A stretch of DNA of 64,000 bases, from the NCBI RefSeq assembly GCF_021165955.1, contig NZ_CP088952.1, forward strand, positions 3,534,001 to 3,598,000. The letters run 5' to 3'. Below the pieces are notes generated by a model, which ran no database searches, was not told the origin of the DNA, and saw only the letters and a list, made by a program, of their open reading frames with translations. Below are positions 46,332-55,872 of the stretch, piece by piece. This stretch comes from Massilia endophytica (GTDB taxonomy: Bacteria > Pseudomonadota > Gammaproteobacteria > Burkholderiales > Burkholderiaceae_D). Numbering within the stretch: position 1 is the stretch's first letter; each line of letters begins with the position of its first letter. The translations under genes and the position numbers were made by a program.

Positions 46332-47951
46332 TCAGGCTGCGTAGCCGAACCAGGCGCCGTAACCCGGCAGCTTCACTTCGCCATCCCTCACTTCGCCCGG
46401 CAGGCCTGGCTGGTCCAGCTTCTGTGCGCCCTTCGCGGCGGGCAGCGCGAAGCTCGCTGGCTCCTTGCCGAGATTGAAGATGGCGATCACGCTGCGCTCG
46501 CCCGGCAGGTCGCGGCGCAGGGCCAGCACCGGTTCGGGCGCGTCGAGGAATTCGATATCGCCGCGCGTGAGCTGCGGCATGGTGCGGCGCCAGGCGATCA
46601 TGCGGCGCGCGAAGGACAGCGGCGAATCGGGATCGCCCTCCTGCAGGGAGGCCGCAACGGCCTTGTGCTCCGGCGCGACAGGCAACCATGGCTTGCCGCT
46701 CGTGAAACCGCCGTTCTCGCCATCGGTCCATGCAATGGGGGTGCGGCAACCGTCGCGGCCCTTGAACTCGGGCCAGAAGGTGATGCCGTAAGGGTCCTGG
46801 ATCAGCTCATACGGCACTTCCGCTTCCGTGAAGGCCAGCTCGTCGCCCTGGTACAGGCAGGGCGTGCCCTTGAGCGAAAGCTGCATTGCCAGCACCAGCT
46901 TGCCGAAAGCGGCGGGATTCTCGCCGCCGCCCCAGCGCGTAGCAACGCGCGGCACATCGTGATTGCCGATGGACCAGGAAGCCCAGCCATCCTTCACGCG
47001 CGCCTTGAAGTCCTCCACCTGGGTGCGGATATGCTTCGCCGTGCAGATGTTGTTCAGCAGGTTGAAGCTGTAGGCCATGTGCAGCTTGTCGCCGCCCGCG
47101 GTGTATTCGGCCATGACGGCCAGCGCATCGTCCGCGCCCACCTCGCCGATGGCTACCGCGCCGTATTCGTCCAGCAGCTGGCGCAGGCGCTTGAGGAAGG
47201 CCACGTTCTCGGGCTGGCTCTTGTCGTGGATATGGGCCTGCATGCCGTAAGGGTTCACGTCCGTCACGGTGGCGGTGTCGCGCACCAGCGCGGGAGGATT
47301 GCTGCGCAGCTGGCGGTCGTGGAAGTGGAAATTGCAGGCGTCCATGCGCACGCCGTCCACGCCGCGTTCGAGCCAGAAGCGCAGGCTGTCCAGCAAGGCC
47401 TGCTGCACTTCGGGATTGTGGAAGTTCAGGTCCGGCTGGCTGACCAGGAAGTTGTGCATGTAGTACTGCTTGCGGCGCGAATCCCATTGCCAGGACGAGC
47501 CGCCGAAGACGGACAGCCAGTTGTTGGGCGGGTTCCCGTCCGGCAGGGGATCGGCCCACACGAACCAGTCGGCCTTCGGGTTATCGCGGCTGCTGCGGCT
47601 CTCCTTGAACCAGGGATGCTCCTCGGAGCAGTGGGACATGACCTGGTCGATCATGATCTTCACGCCCAGGCTGTGGGCCTTCGCAATGAGCTTGTCGAAG
47701 TCCGCGAGATTGCCGAACAGGGGATCGACGTCGCAGTAGTCCGACACGTCGTAGCCGAAGTCCTTCATGGGGGACTTGAAGAAAGGCGAGATCCACACGA
47801 TGTCCACGCCCAGTTTCGCAATATAATCCAGCCGGTCCGTAATGCCGGCCAGGTCGCCGACGCCGTCGCCGTTCGTATCGAGATAGCTGCGCGGATAAAC
47901 CTGGTAGATGATCGCTTCCTGCCACCAGTTCGGATTCGTGTGTTTGCTCAT
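46332..47951 (-). CDS. GH13 alpha-glucosidase (oligo-1,6-glucosidase-like, cytoplasmic)
   Basis: 539 residues, no signal peptide. It begins WWQEAIIYQVYPRSYLDTNGDGVGDLAGI, the opening of GH13 subfamily 23-like alpha-glucosidases. The nucleophile Asp is in G-V-R-M-D-A-C-N, the acid/base Glu in A-I-G-E-V-G and the transition-state Asp in N-H-D-V-P-R. It hydrolyses maltose and short alpha-glucosides to glucose inside the cell. It leads a two-gene operon with the glucokinase-regulator fusion, so glucose is phosphorylated at once. The promoter and operators lie upstream at 47981-48098. Confidence 0.95.
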   Translation of the reverse strand: MSKHTNPNWWQEAIIYQVYPRSYLDTNGDGVGDLAGITDRLDYIAKLGVDIVWISPFFKSPMKDFGYDVSDYCDVDPLFGNLADFDKLIAKAHSLGVKIMIDQVMSHCSEEHPWFKESRSSRDNPKADWFVWADPLPDGNPPNNWLSVFGGSSWQWDSRRKQYYMHNFLVSQPDLNFHNPEVQQALLDSLRFWLERGVDGVRMDACNFHFHDRQLRSNPPALVRDTATVTDVNPYGMQAHIHDKSQPENVAFLKRLRQLLDEYGAVAIGEVGADDALAVMAEYTAGGDKLHMAYSFNLLNNICTAKHIRTQVEDFKARVKDGWASWSIGNHDVPRVATRWGGGENPAAFGKLVLAMQLSLKGTPCLYQGDELAFTEAEVPYELIQDPYGITFWPEFKGRDGCRTPIAWTDGENGGFTSGKPWLPVAPEHKAVAASLQEGDPDSPLSFARRMIAWRRTMPQLTRGDIEFLDAPEPVLALRRDLPGERSVIAIFNLGKEPASFALPAAKGAQKLDQPGLPGEVRDGEVKLPGYGAWFGYAA

Positions 47952-47980
47952 ATTGCTGTCCCCGGATTTGCTTTGTAGAT

Positions 47981-48009
47981 AATATACATGAACTATGCCG
48001 TTTATTCAA
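47981..48009 (-). promoter_or_regulatory. Promoter of the alpha-glucosidase-glk operon
   Basis: On the minus strand, TTGAAT (48004-48009), a 17-bp spacer and TATATT (47981-47986). A 6-bp dyad GCCGTT/AACGGC (47997-48013) overlaps the -35 box and could be an operator. Two more dyads lie upstream: GAAAATCA/TGATTTTC (48046-48070) and GTATCGATAC (48074-48083). Confidence 0.65.
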
Positions 48010-48083
48010 CGGCAAGCGACGCCTGTGTAGTTCTATATATTCGTTGAAAATCAATGACTTAATGATTTTCGTAGTATCGATAC

Positions 48084-48098
48084 CGTAGTCAAACTACA
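48084..48098. promoter_or_regulatory. HexR-like operator, site 1
   Basis: CGTAGTCAAACTACA, close to the palindromic HexR consensus that I recall as TGTARTWWWAYTACA. It lies between the divergent alpha-glucosidase and POT-transporter genes. It is about 117 bp upstream of the alpha-glucosidase start of transcription and about 61 bp upstream of that of the POT gene, so either could be the target. Confidence 0.6.
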
Positions 48099-48116
48099 GT
48101 GCAGCACACTCAGCGG

Positions 48117-48145
48117 TTGCCAATCCCACCCCGTTCGCATAGCAT
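48117..48145 (+). promoter_or_regulatory. Candidate promoter of the POT transporter gene
   Basis: TTGCCA (48117-48122), a 17-bp spacer, TAGCAT (48140-48145). Acceptable sigma-70 match; transcription would start near 48152. Confidence 0.45.
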
Positions 48146-48175
48146 CGCGTCCATATCAAAAATCCGGGAGACCTC

Positions 48176-49801
48176 ATGTCACAAGCAGAGCCACACGCCG
48201 GGAACGGGCCGCTACCGCGCCAAATTCCCTATATCGTCGCCACCGAAGGCTGCGAGCGATTCAGCTTCTACGGGATGCGCAACATCCTCACGCCGTTCCT
48301 GATCAGCACCCTGCTTGCCTTCATCCCGCTGATGGAAGACCGCACGAGCGAAGCGAAACACGTCTTCCACACCTTCGTGATCGGCGTGTACTTCTTCCCG
48401 CTGCTGGGCGGCTTCCTCGCCGACCGCTTCTACGGCAAATACAACACCATCTTCTGGCTCAGCCTCATTTATGTGATCGGGCATGGCTGCCTTGCCGTCT
48501 TCGAGGACAACCTCACAGGCTTCTACTTCGGCCTCTTCCTGATTGCGCTGGGCTCTGGCGGCATCAAGCCGCTGATCTCCGCCTTCGTCGGCGACCAGTT
48601 CGACCAGACCAACAAGAACAAGGCCAAGATCGTCTTCGACGCCTTCTACTGGATGATCAACTTCGGCTCCTTCTTCGCGTCGCTGCTGATGCCGGTGTTC
48701 CTGAAGAACCTCGGCCCCTCCATCGCCTTCGCCATTCCCGGCCTGCTGATGCTCACCGCCTGGATCGTGCTCTGGTCCGGCCGCAAGAAGTATGTGAACG
48801 TGCCGCCAGCCGCGCCGAACGAGAACTCCTTCACGCGCGTGGCGCAAACCGCCCTGCTGGCGAAGAAGCCCGGCGAAGGCCGCCCCGGCCTGGTGGTGGC
48901 GCTGATCGGCGCGCTGGGCGCCGTGGCTTCGCTGATCATGTCCTATAAATGGGGCTTCGTGATCGGCGCATGCACCGCGCTCGTGCTGGTGCTGGCCTTC
49001 GGCGGCATCGGCACCTCGATGCAGCTGGAGCGCGCACGCGGCAAGCATGGCGACGAAGCGGTTGAAGGCGTGCGCGCGGTGCTGCGCATCCTTATCGTGT
49101 TCGCGCTGGTGACGCCGTTCTGGTCCCTCTTCGACCAGAAGGCATCGACCTGGATCGTGCAGGCGAACTCCATGACCAGCCCCATGCTCTCCATCTTCGG
49201 CTGGGAATTCCAGCTGCTGCCCGCGCAGATGCAGGCCATGAACCCGCTGATGGTGATGATCCTCATCCCGCTGAATAACATCCTGATCTTCCCCATCCTG
49301 CGTGCGCTGGGCATCGAACCGACCGCGCTGCGCCGCATGGGCGCGGGCATTGCGCTTTCGGGCCTGGCCTGGATCATCATCGGCTGGATCCAGATCTCGA
49401 TGGATGCAGGCACGCCCATGTCCCTGCTGTGGCAGTTGCTGCCCTATATCGTGCTGACGATGGGCGAAGTGCTGGTTTCGGCCACCGGCCTGGAATTCGC
49501 ATACAGCCAGTCCCCCGCATCGATGAAGGGCTCGATCACCGGCTTCTGGCAGCTGGCCGTCACCGTCGGCAACCTGTGGGTGCTGATCGTGAACTCCAGC
49601 GTGAAGAACGACGCGGTGCTTGGCCATATCGCGGGCACCGGCATGTCGACCATCGCCTTCCAGATGTTCTTCTTCGCCGGATTCGCCCTGCTCACGGCGC
49701 TGGTCTTCATGCTCTACGCCATGCGCTACAAAATGGTGGACAACTACCGCGTCACCGAACCTGCCGCCACCTGCTACGGCGCCATTCCGGCCAAGGCCTG
49801 A
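48176..49801 (+). CDS. POT family proton-coupled di/tripeptide transporter
   Basis: 541 residues, about fourteen membrane segments as in bacterial DtpA/YdgR-like proteins. Family signatures are present: the E-x-x-E-R-F-x-x-Y-G motif as ATEGCERFSFYGMRN at about 20-34, the loop 2-3 block FFPLLGGFLADRFYGKYNT, and the loop region GSGGIKPLISAFVGDQFDQ. The C-terminal half has GEVLVSATGLEFAYSQSP, the second PTR2 signature. It imports di- and tripeptides with protons. GGGAG lies 6 bp before ATG 48176. It is divergent from the alpha-glucosidase and shares a HexR-like site. Confidence 0.95.
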   Translation: MSQAEPHAGNGPLPRQIPYIVATEGCERFSFYGMRNILTPFLISTLLAFIPLMEDRTSEAKHVFHTFVIGVYFFPLLGGFLADRFYGKYNTIFWLSLIYVIGHGCLAVFEDNLTGFYFGLFLIALGSGGIKPLISAFVGDQFDQTNKNKAKIVFDAFYWMINFGSFFASLLMPVFLKNLGPSIAFAIPGLLMLTAWIVLWSGRKKYVNVPPAAPNENSFTRVAQTALLAKKPGEGRPGLVVALIGALGAVASLIMSYKWGFVIGACTALVLVLAFGGIGTSMQLERARGKHGDEAVEGVRAVLRILIVFALVTPFWSLFDQKASTWIVQANSMTSPMLSIFGWEFQLLPAQMQAMNPLMVMILIPLNNILIFPILRALGIEPTALRRMGAGIALSGLAWIIIGWIQISMDAGTPMSLLWQLLPYIVLTMGEVLVSATGLEFAYSQSPASMKGSITGFWQLAVTVGNLWVLIVNSSVKNDAVLGHIAGTGMSTIAFQMFFFAGFALLTALVFMLYAMRYKMVDNYRVTEPAATCYGAIPAKA

Positions 49802-49824
49802 GGACGGAAAACCGCACACGGCGC

Positions 49825-49847
49825 GGCGGAATTTCCGGAATTCCGCC
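49825..49847. promoter_or_regulatory. Dyad, likely enhancer site for a sigma-54 activator
   Basis: GGCGGAATT and AATTCCGCC, perfect 9-bp arms with a 5-bp spacer. Its centre is about 115 bp before the predicted sigma-54 start, the usual distance for an enhancer-binding protein such as DctD or NtrC. Confidence 0.6.
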
Positions 49848-49895
49848 CGCCGCCTCCCTGCCCGCCGCATCTGCGGCGGCGCAGCAAACGAAGCA

Positions 49896-49908
49896 AATCA
49901 AGCACTTA
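49896..49908. promoter_or_regulatory. IHF consensus site
   Basis: AATCAAGCACTTA fits the IHF consensus WATCAANNNNTTR at every defined position. It lies between the dyad and the -24/-12 promoter, where IHF bends DNA at many sigma-54 promoters. Confidence 0.65.
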
Positions 49909-49925
49909 GTCTTCGAGCCGTGCGC

Positions 49926-49941
49926 TGGCACGGAAGCTGCT
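49926..49941 (+). promoter_or_regulatory. Sigma-54 (-24/-12) promoter of the ABC transporter operon
   Basis: TGGCACGGAAGCTGCT against the consensus TGGCACGNNNNTTGCW has one mismatch (C for T in TTGC). The invariant GG and GC are exactly 10 bp apart. Transcription would start near 49951, 28 bp before the ATG. Confidence 0.8.
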
Positions 49942-49978
49942 CTTAGTCTCCCCAAACTATTCAACCAAGGAGACCAGC

Positions 49979-50947
49979 ATGAGCAAGACCCGCCTGTTAA
50001 CCCTCGCCCTCGCCGCAGCCTTCGCCACCTCCGCCAATGCGCAGGAAGTGGTCCGCCTCGGCAACCTGAAGTTCGCCCACTATGGCGCCGTTTCGTACAT
50101 CAAGGAGATTGCGCCCAAGTGCGGCATCAAGGTCGAAGAACACGTCTTCGCCAAAGGCCCGGACGTGATGCAGGCCATCCTCGCCGGTGAACTGGACGTG
50201 GGCGCCACCGCATCCGAAGCCGCCATCCAGGGCCGCGCCAACGGCGCACCGATCTTCGTCGTCGCGGGCTTCGCCAAGGGCGGCGCGCGCCTGGTGGCGC
50301 GCAGCGACGTGCCGGTGAAATCCATCAAGGACCTGAAAGGCAAGAAGGTCGGCGTCACGCGCGGCGGCATTCACGAAGTGCTGCTGGCTGCGGAACTGCA
50401 GCAGGCAGGCCTCACCTTCTCCGACCAGCCGGGCAAGGACGTGCAGCTCGTCTTCCTCGCCTTCGCGGACCTGAACCAGGCGCTGCTCGGCAAGAACCTG
50501 GACGCGATCATGCAATCGGAACCGCAGTCCTCGCAGGCCATCAACAAAGGCTTCGGCGTGGAAGTGATGAAGCCTTACGACACGCCGATCGGCGAACCGG
50601 TGCGCACCATGGTCATGAGCGAGATGTTCTACAAGGACAAGCGCGCCACGGCCGCCAAATTCATGAAGTGCTTCGTCCAGGCGACCAAGACCTTCATCGA
50701 CCAGAAGCCGGTGGCCGAAAAATACGTGCGCGAAGTGATCTTCAAGGGCCAGATCACCTCCGACGACTTCCAGGACGCGATCAGCAACTCGCCATACACC
50801 TACGACATCACGCCGCAGCACATCCAGATCACGACGGACGTGATGGCCAAGACGGGCGTGGGCAAGATGCGCCGTCCGCCGGTGGCCGCCGAGTGGGTCA
50901 GGACCGACCTGCTGGACGAAGCCAAGAAAAGCCTCAATATCAAATAA
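49979..50947 (+). CDS. NitT/TauT-type ABC transporter substrate-binding protein
   Basis: Periplasmic type II binding protein of 322 residues. The signal peptide ends in SANA (about residue 21). The mature part starts QEVVRLGNLKFAHYGAVSYIKEIAPKCG, resembling the SsuA/TauA/ThiY clan; DVGATASEAAIQGRANGAPIFVVAG is the hinge region, and DLKGKKVGVTRGG is the lobe 2 start. The clan imports sulfonates, taurine, nitrate, thiamine precursors and others; the ligand here cannot be told. AAGGAG precedes the ATG by 7 bp. First gene of a three-gene ABC operon behind a sigma-54 promoter. Confidence 0.93.
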   Translation: MSKTRLLTLALAAAFATSANAQEVVRLGNLKFAHYGAVSYIKEIAPKCGIKVEEHVFAKGPDVMQAILAGELDVGATASEAAIQGRANGAPIFVVAGFAKGGARLVARSDVPVKSIKDLKGKKVGVTRGGIHEVLLAAELQQAGLTFSDQPGKDVQLVFLAFADLNQALLGKNLDAIMQSEPQSSQAINKGFGVEVMKPYDTPIGEPVRTMVMSEMFYKDKRATAAKFMKCFVQATKTFIDQKPVAEKYVREVIFKGQITSDDFQDAISNSPYTYDITPQHIQITTDVMAKTGVGKMRRPPVAAEWVRTDLLDEAKKSLNIK

Positions 50948-50959
50948 GCGGAGCACACG

Positions 50960-51781
50960 ATGGCAACTCTGAAATGGCGAGAGATCGCCGTGGGCGCGGT
51001 CGTGCCCGTAATCGTCATCGCGCTTTGGCAGGCGAGCGCGATGCAAGGCTGGATCAACCCTCAGGTGCTGCCATCGCCGCTGGCGGTGCTCACCAAGTGG
51101 GTTGAATATGCGCTGCCGCTGCAGGCGCACGATCCGGCGACCCAGTCCTGGCTGGAATGGGCGCTTTCCGGCGAACTCTGGGCCGATACGCTGGGCAGCA
51201 TGTACCGCGTGCTGGTCGGTTTCGCGGTAGGCGCCGGCCTGGCGCTGCCCATCGGCCTCATGATGGGCGCCAGCCAGCGCATGTACGCATGGCTCAACCC
51301 CATGATGCAGGTGCTGCGCCCAATTCCGCCGATTGCCTATATCCCGCTGTCGATCCTCTGGTTCGGCCTTGGGAATGCGCCTGCGGTCTTCCTCATCGCG
51401 CTGGGCGCATTCTTCCCGGTGCTGATGAACACCATCGCCGGTGTGCGCCATGTGGACGGCATCTACATCCGTGCTGCGCGCAACCTTGGCGTGAGCCAGC
51501 GGGCGATGTTCGTGCGCGTGATGCTGCCTGCGGCCGTGCCCTACATCCTGTCCGGCGTGCGTATCGGCATCGGCACCGCCTTCATCGTGGTCATCGTTTC
51601 CGAGATGATCGCCGTGAACAACGGGCTGGGCTTCCGCATCCTTGAGGCGCGCGAGTACTTCTGGTCCGACAAGATCATTGCGGGCATGATCAGCATCGGC
51701 ATTCTGGGCCTGATCATCGACATCGGCATGAACAAACTGAATAACCACCTGCTGCGCTGGCACCGCGGCCTGGAGAACTGA
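50960..51781 (+). CDS. NitT/TauT-type ABC transporter permease
   Basis: 273 residues with about six membrane segments, the BPD_transp_1 fold. The EAA loop reads YIRAARNLGVSQRAMFVRVMLPAAVPYILSGVRIGIGTAF, matching SsuC/TauC-type permeases. It forms the membrane channel, presumably as a homodimer, since there is only one permease gene. GGAG lies 6 bp before the ATG at 50960. The ATPase gene follows after one base. Confidence 0.95.
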   Translation: MATLKWREIAVGAVVPVIVIALWQASAMQGWINPQVLPSPLAVLTKWVEYALPLQAHDPATQSWLEWALSGELWADTLGSMYRVLVGFAVGAGLALPIGLMMGASQRMYAWLNPMMQVLRPIPPIAYIPLSILWFGLGNAPAVFLIALGAFFPVLMNTIAGVRHVDGIYIRAARNLGVSQRAMFVRVMLPAAVPYILSGVRIGIGTAFIVVIVSEMIAVNNGLGFRILEAREYFWSDKIIAGMISIGILGLIIDIGMNKLNNHLLRWHRGLEN

Positions 51782-51782
51782 C

Positions 51783-52580
<798 letters not shown>

Positions 52581-52589
52581 CCACCGCCG

Positions 52590-52706
52590 AGCCCGTGTCC
52601 ACTTCTGGTGCCAGGGAAGATTTTTGGACACGAGCTCTGCGCTAGCCCGCTCGCGGCCCAGCTCGTGTCCACTTTTCTTCCCTGGCACCAGAAGTGGACA
52701 CGGGCT
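52590..52706. repeat. REP-like palindromic element (copy 2, double hairpin)
   Basis: Arms of 47 bp (52590-52636 and 52660-52706) are complementary except for about five bases around 52621-52625. The outer 31 bp pair perfectly and the loop is 23 nt. Each arm is itself bounded by GCCCGTGTCCA and a TGGACACGAGC-type inverse, so it looks like two head-to-head units. Its left end (from 52586) shares 17 bp with the element at 6178. It fills almost the whole gap between the ABC operon and the kinase gene. Confidence 0.88.
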
Positions 52707-52724
52707 GTGCAGTAGAATCGGTTT

Positions 52725-54500
52725 ATGCGCGTTAGAAAGCTCCTGTTATTGCTGCCGGTTGGGATGGCTGCGGCCTGCATTATTGCGGGCGCCTTTGCGC
52801 TGGGTGCGCATCGGGCGCGCGCGGAGCTCTTGGAGCAGGGGCAGCGCCAGCTGCAGTTGATGGCGCCGGACCTGCAATCGGTCCTGGAACGCTTCGAAAC
52901 CCTGCCTTTCGTCCTCGGCCAGCAGCCGGACCTCACCCACGCCCTCGCCCACCCGAACGATCCCGCCGCCATCGCCCGCCTGAACGCGACCTTGCAGACG
53001 ATCCAGCAGCAGGCGAAGGTCGGCGCTCTCTATCTGATGGACCATACCGGCCTGACCCTCGGCGCCAGCAATTGGGATCAGCCGCTCGGTTTCGTGGGCA
53101 AGAACTTCTCTTACCGTCCCTACTTCAGGGAGGCTATCCAGGGGCGCGCGGGACGTTTCTACGGTATCGGCACCAGCACCAGCGAGGCGGGCTACTTCAT
53201 CGCGCAGCCGGTGTACCGCAACGGCAGCAAGGGAGGCCCCATCGCCGGCGTCATCGCGGTGAAGATCAGCCTCGCCGACTTTGAACACACCTGGGGCAGC
53301 AGCGAAGACCCCATCGTGCTCGCGGACCGCAGCGGCGTGATCTTCCTCAGCAACCGCCCCGCATGGCGCTATCACAGCCTGCATCCGCTCGACCTGGGCA
53401 CGCGGCAGGAACTCGCGCGCACGCAGCAGTATATGGGCCAGAACATCACGCCTCTCCTTCGCCATCCCGGCGACTTCGTGACGCAGCCGGTCGGGCGCCT
53501 CGGCTGGCACCTGATGCTCTTTCCGGGCCAGACGCGCGTTGTCCGCGCGGGTGCGCTGTGGGCCCTCGCCGCTGCGCTGCTGCTGGCCAGCGCTGGCGCG
53601 AGCTACTGGGCCATGCACCAGCGCCGCCGCCGCCTGGAGGAGCGCATGGCTTCGCGCGAGGCCTTGCAGCAGGCCGCGCGCGAGCTGGAGGACCGCATCG
53701 TCCAGCGCACGCAGGAACTGAGTGATACGAACCGGCATCTGGAGCAGAAGTACGCGAAACTGCAGGAGACCGAGCATCTGCTGCGCAGCACGCAGAATGA
53801 GCTGATCCAGGCGGGAAAGCTGACGATGCTCGGGCAGATGGCCGCTGGCGTCACCCATGAACTGAACCAGCCTCTCGCCGCTATCCGCGCCTTTGCGGAC
53901 AATGCGCGTACCTTCCTTTCACGCGGCCAAAGCGAACAGGCCGAGAAGAATCTCACCCATATCGGGGAGGCCAGCGCGCGCATGGGCGCCATCATCTCCC
54001 AGCTGAAGGGCTTTGCGCGGCGGGACGAGACAGTTTCGATTGTGGACCTGGCCCAGTCCGTGCGCGCTTCCGTCTTCCTTCTCGAGAGCGAGTTTCGGCG
54101 CCACGACGTAACGCTCCTCTGCGGCACGGGCGAGGAGCCGCTGCTGGTTGCGGGCAATCCCGTGCGCCTCGAGCAGGTGTTGATCAACCTGTTGCGCAAT
54201 GCTCTCGACGCCGTCGAGGATGCGCCCCGGCGCGAGGTCGGCGTCACCATGGCGAGCGAAGACGGGCAGGCAATCGTCCGCATTGCCGACAGCGGCAGTG
54301 GCATCCCCGAGCAGGTTGCCGCCCATCTGTTCGAGCCATTTTTTACGACGAAGCCGTCCGGCAAAGGTCTGGGACTCGGCCTGGCTATTTCCTCGTCCAT
54401 CGTGCAGGCGATGAACGGACAGCTCTCGGCGCATAATCAGGCCAGCGGCGGAGCGGAATTCGAGTTGCGCCTGCCCCTGGCGAAAGGAGTATCCGATTGA
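52725..54500 (+). CDS. DctB-like sensor histidine kinase
   Basis: Membrane kinase of 591 residues. It has an N-terminal helix (about 5-25), a periplasmic double-Cache-like sensor (about 30-265, with KNFSYRPYFREAIQGRAGRFYGIGTST), a second helix (about 268-288) and a cytoplasmic coiled coil (about 290-360). The HisKA box G-V-T-H-E-L-N-Q-P-L has the phospho-acceptor at about His378. The HATPase domain has N (LINLLRNALDAV), G1 (DSGSGIP) and G2 (GKGLGLGLAIS). This is the DctB/AauS type sensing small organic acids or amino acids outside. The stop overlaps the TTG start of the response regulator. Confidence 0.93.
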   Translation: MRVRKLLLLLPVGMAAACIIAGAFALGAHRARAELLEQGQRQLQLMAPDLQSVLERFETLPFVLGQQPDLTHALAHPNDPAAIARLNATLQTIQQQAKVGALYLMDHTGLTLGASNWDQPLGFVGKNFSYRPYFREAIQGRAGRFYGIGTSTSEAGYFIAQPVYRNGSKGGPIAGVIAVKISLADFEHTWGSSEDPIVLADRSGVIFLSNRPAWRYHSLHPLDLGTRQELARTQQYMGQNITPLLRHPGDFVTQPVGRLGWHLMLFPGQTRVVRAGALWALAAALLLASAGASYWAMHQRRRRLEERMASREALQQAARELEDRIVQRTQELSDTNRHLEQKYAKLQETEHLLRSTQNELIQAGKLTMLGQMAAGVTHELNQPLAAIRAFADNARTFLSRGQSEQAEKNLTHIGEASARMGAIISQLKGFARRDETVSIVDLAQSVRASVFLLESEFRRHDVTLLCGTGEEPLLVAGNPVRLEQVLINLLRNALDAVEDAPRREVGVTMASEDGQAIVRIADSGSGIPEQVAAHLFEPFFTTKPSGKGLGLGLAISSSIVQAMNGQLSAHNQASGGAEFELRLPLAKGVSD

Positions 54501-55822
54501 ACGCGCAAGCCATCCTGGTTGAAGACGAAGCCTCGCTGCGCCTGGCTACAGCACAAACGCTCGAGCTGGGCGGGTTCAGCGTGCAGGCCTGTTCCAGTGC
54601 TGAGGAAGCGCTGGCCCTGCTGCGCGCGGACTTCGGCGGCGTACTGGTTACCGATGTGCGCCTTCCCGGCCGTTCAGGCCTGGAGCTGCTGGCGCAGGCC
54701 GTGGCGCTCGATGCGGAACTGCCGGTCATCGTTGTCACCGGTCACGGGGATGTGAGCATGGCCGTGGAGGCGATGCGCAGCGGCGCCTACGATTTCATTG
54801 AGAAGCCCTTCGCCTCGGAACGGCTGATGGACGCGGTACGCCGCGCCCAGGAGCGGCGCAATCTCGTGCTGGAGAACCGGCAGCTGCGCACCGCCCGCGC
54901 CCTGCATCCGGATACGCCGGACCTCATCGGCCGCTCCCCGGCCATGGAGCAGCTCAAGCTCACTATCCGCAATGTCGGCCCCGCTGGCGTCGATATCCTG
55001 ATCAACGGTCAGACAGGCACGGGCAAGGAGGTTGTAGCCCGGGTTCTGCACGCGGCCAGCGGCCGCAAGGGCAATTTCGTCGCCATCAACTGCGGCGCGC
55101 TCCCGGAATCCGTGTTCGAGAGCGAAATCTTCGGCCATGAACCCGGGGCGTTCACCGGCGCGCAGAAGCGCCGTGTCGGCAAGCTCGAATACGCCAACGG
55201 CGGCACGGTGTTCCTGGACGAGATCGAGACCATGCCGATGTCGCTGCAGGTGAAGCTGCTGCGCGTGCTGCAGGAACGCCGCCTTGAGCGCCTTGGGGCC
55301 AACGAGGCTGTGCCTCTGGACTGCCGCGTCATCGCGGCCAGCAAGGCGAACCTGCTCCAGCTCAGCGCCGAGGGAAGGTTCCGCGAAGACCTTTACTACC
55401 GCATCGGCGTCGTCACCATCGATCTGCCTCGGCTGAACGAAAGACGGGACGATATTCCGCTGCTGCTGGCCCACTTCGTGCAGGAGGCCGCGCTGCGCTA
55501 CCAGCGTCCCCTGCCCCAGTGGAGCGCTCAGGATATGGCGGCCTGGCAGGCTGCGGACTGGCCGGGCAACGTGCGGGAGCTGCGGAATTTCGCCGAGCGC
55601 CTCACGCTGGGCCTCGCGCCGCAGGCCGCTGCCGCGCAAGCAGCCGAATACACTTCGGGTTCGCTGCCGCAGCAGGTGGATGCCTACGAACGTGATCTGA
55701 TCCTGCGCGCGCTGGCGGAGGCGGATCACAATGTCGGCATCGCAGCGGACCGCCTGATGGTGCCGCGTAAAACGCTGTACGACAAAATGAAGAAATACCA
55801 GATCAGCACCGGCCGCAAATAG
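54497..55822 (+). CDS. DctD-like sigma-54-dependent response regulator
   Basis: 441 residues. The receiver (about 1-120) has the phospho-Asp at about D53 in V-T-D-V-R-L-P-G and K-P-F at the end. The AAA+ domain (about 145-375) has Walker A G-Q-T-G-T-G-K-E, the sigma-54 contact loop G-A-F-T-G-A (about 217-222), Walker B in G-G-T-V-F-L-D-E-I-E, and arginine fingers in F-R-E-D-L-Y-Y-R. A C-terminal Fis-type helix-turn-helix (NVGIAADRLMVPRKTLYDKM) follows. The start is an unusual TTG that overlaps the kinase stop, with AAGGAG 7 bp upstream. Likely activator of the sigma-54 promoter at 49926. Confidence 0.95.
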   Translation: MNAQAILVEDEASLRLATAQTLELGGFSVQACSSAEEALALLRADFGGVLVTDVRLPGRSGLELLAQAVALDAELPVIVVTGHGDVSMAVEAMRSGAYDFIEKPFASERLMDAVRRAQERRNLVLENRQLRTARALHPDTPDLIGRSPAMEQLKLTIRNVGPAGVDILINGQTGTGKEVVARVLHAASGRKGNFVAINCGALPESVFESEIFGHEPGAFTGAQKRRVGKLEYANGGTVFLDEIETMPMSLQVKLLRVLQERRLERLGANEAVPLDCRVIAASKANLLQLSAEGRFREDLYYRIGVVTIDLPRLNERRDDIPLLLAHFVQEAALRYQRPLPQWSAQDMAAWQAADWPGNVRELRNFAERLTLGLAPQAAAAQAAEYTSGSLPQQVDAYERDLILRALAEADHNVGIAADRLMVPRKTLYDKMKKYQISTGRK

Positions 55823-55872
55823 CCCGCTTTCCGGTAACATACCGGCCAGCGCATTCCTTCTGGAGACTGGCC

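Noticed and set aside
52725..55822. Naming the two-component pair dctB and dctD outright
   Set aside because: Sequence type agrees, but no dicarboxylate carrier (dctA or dctPQM) is in the window and a sigma-54 promoter precedes the ABC operon instead, so the substrate should be left open.
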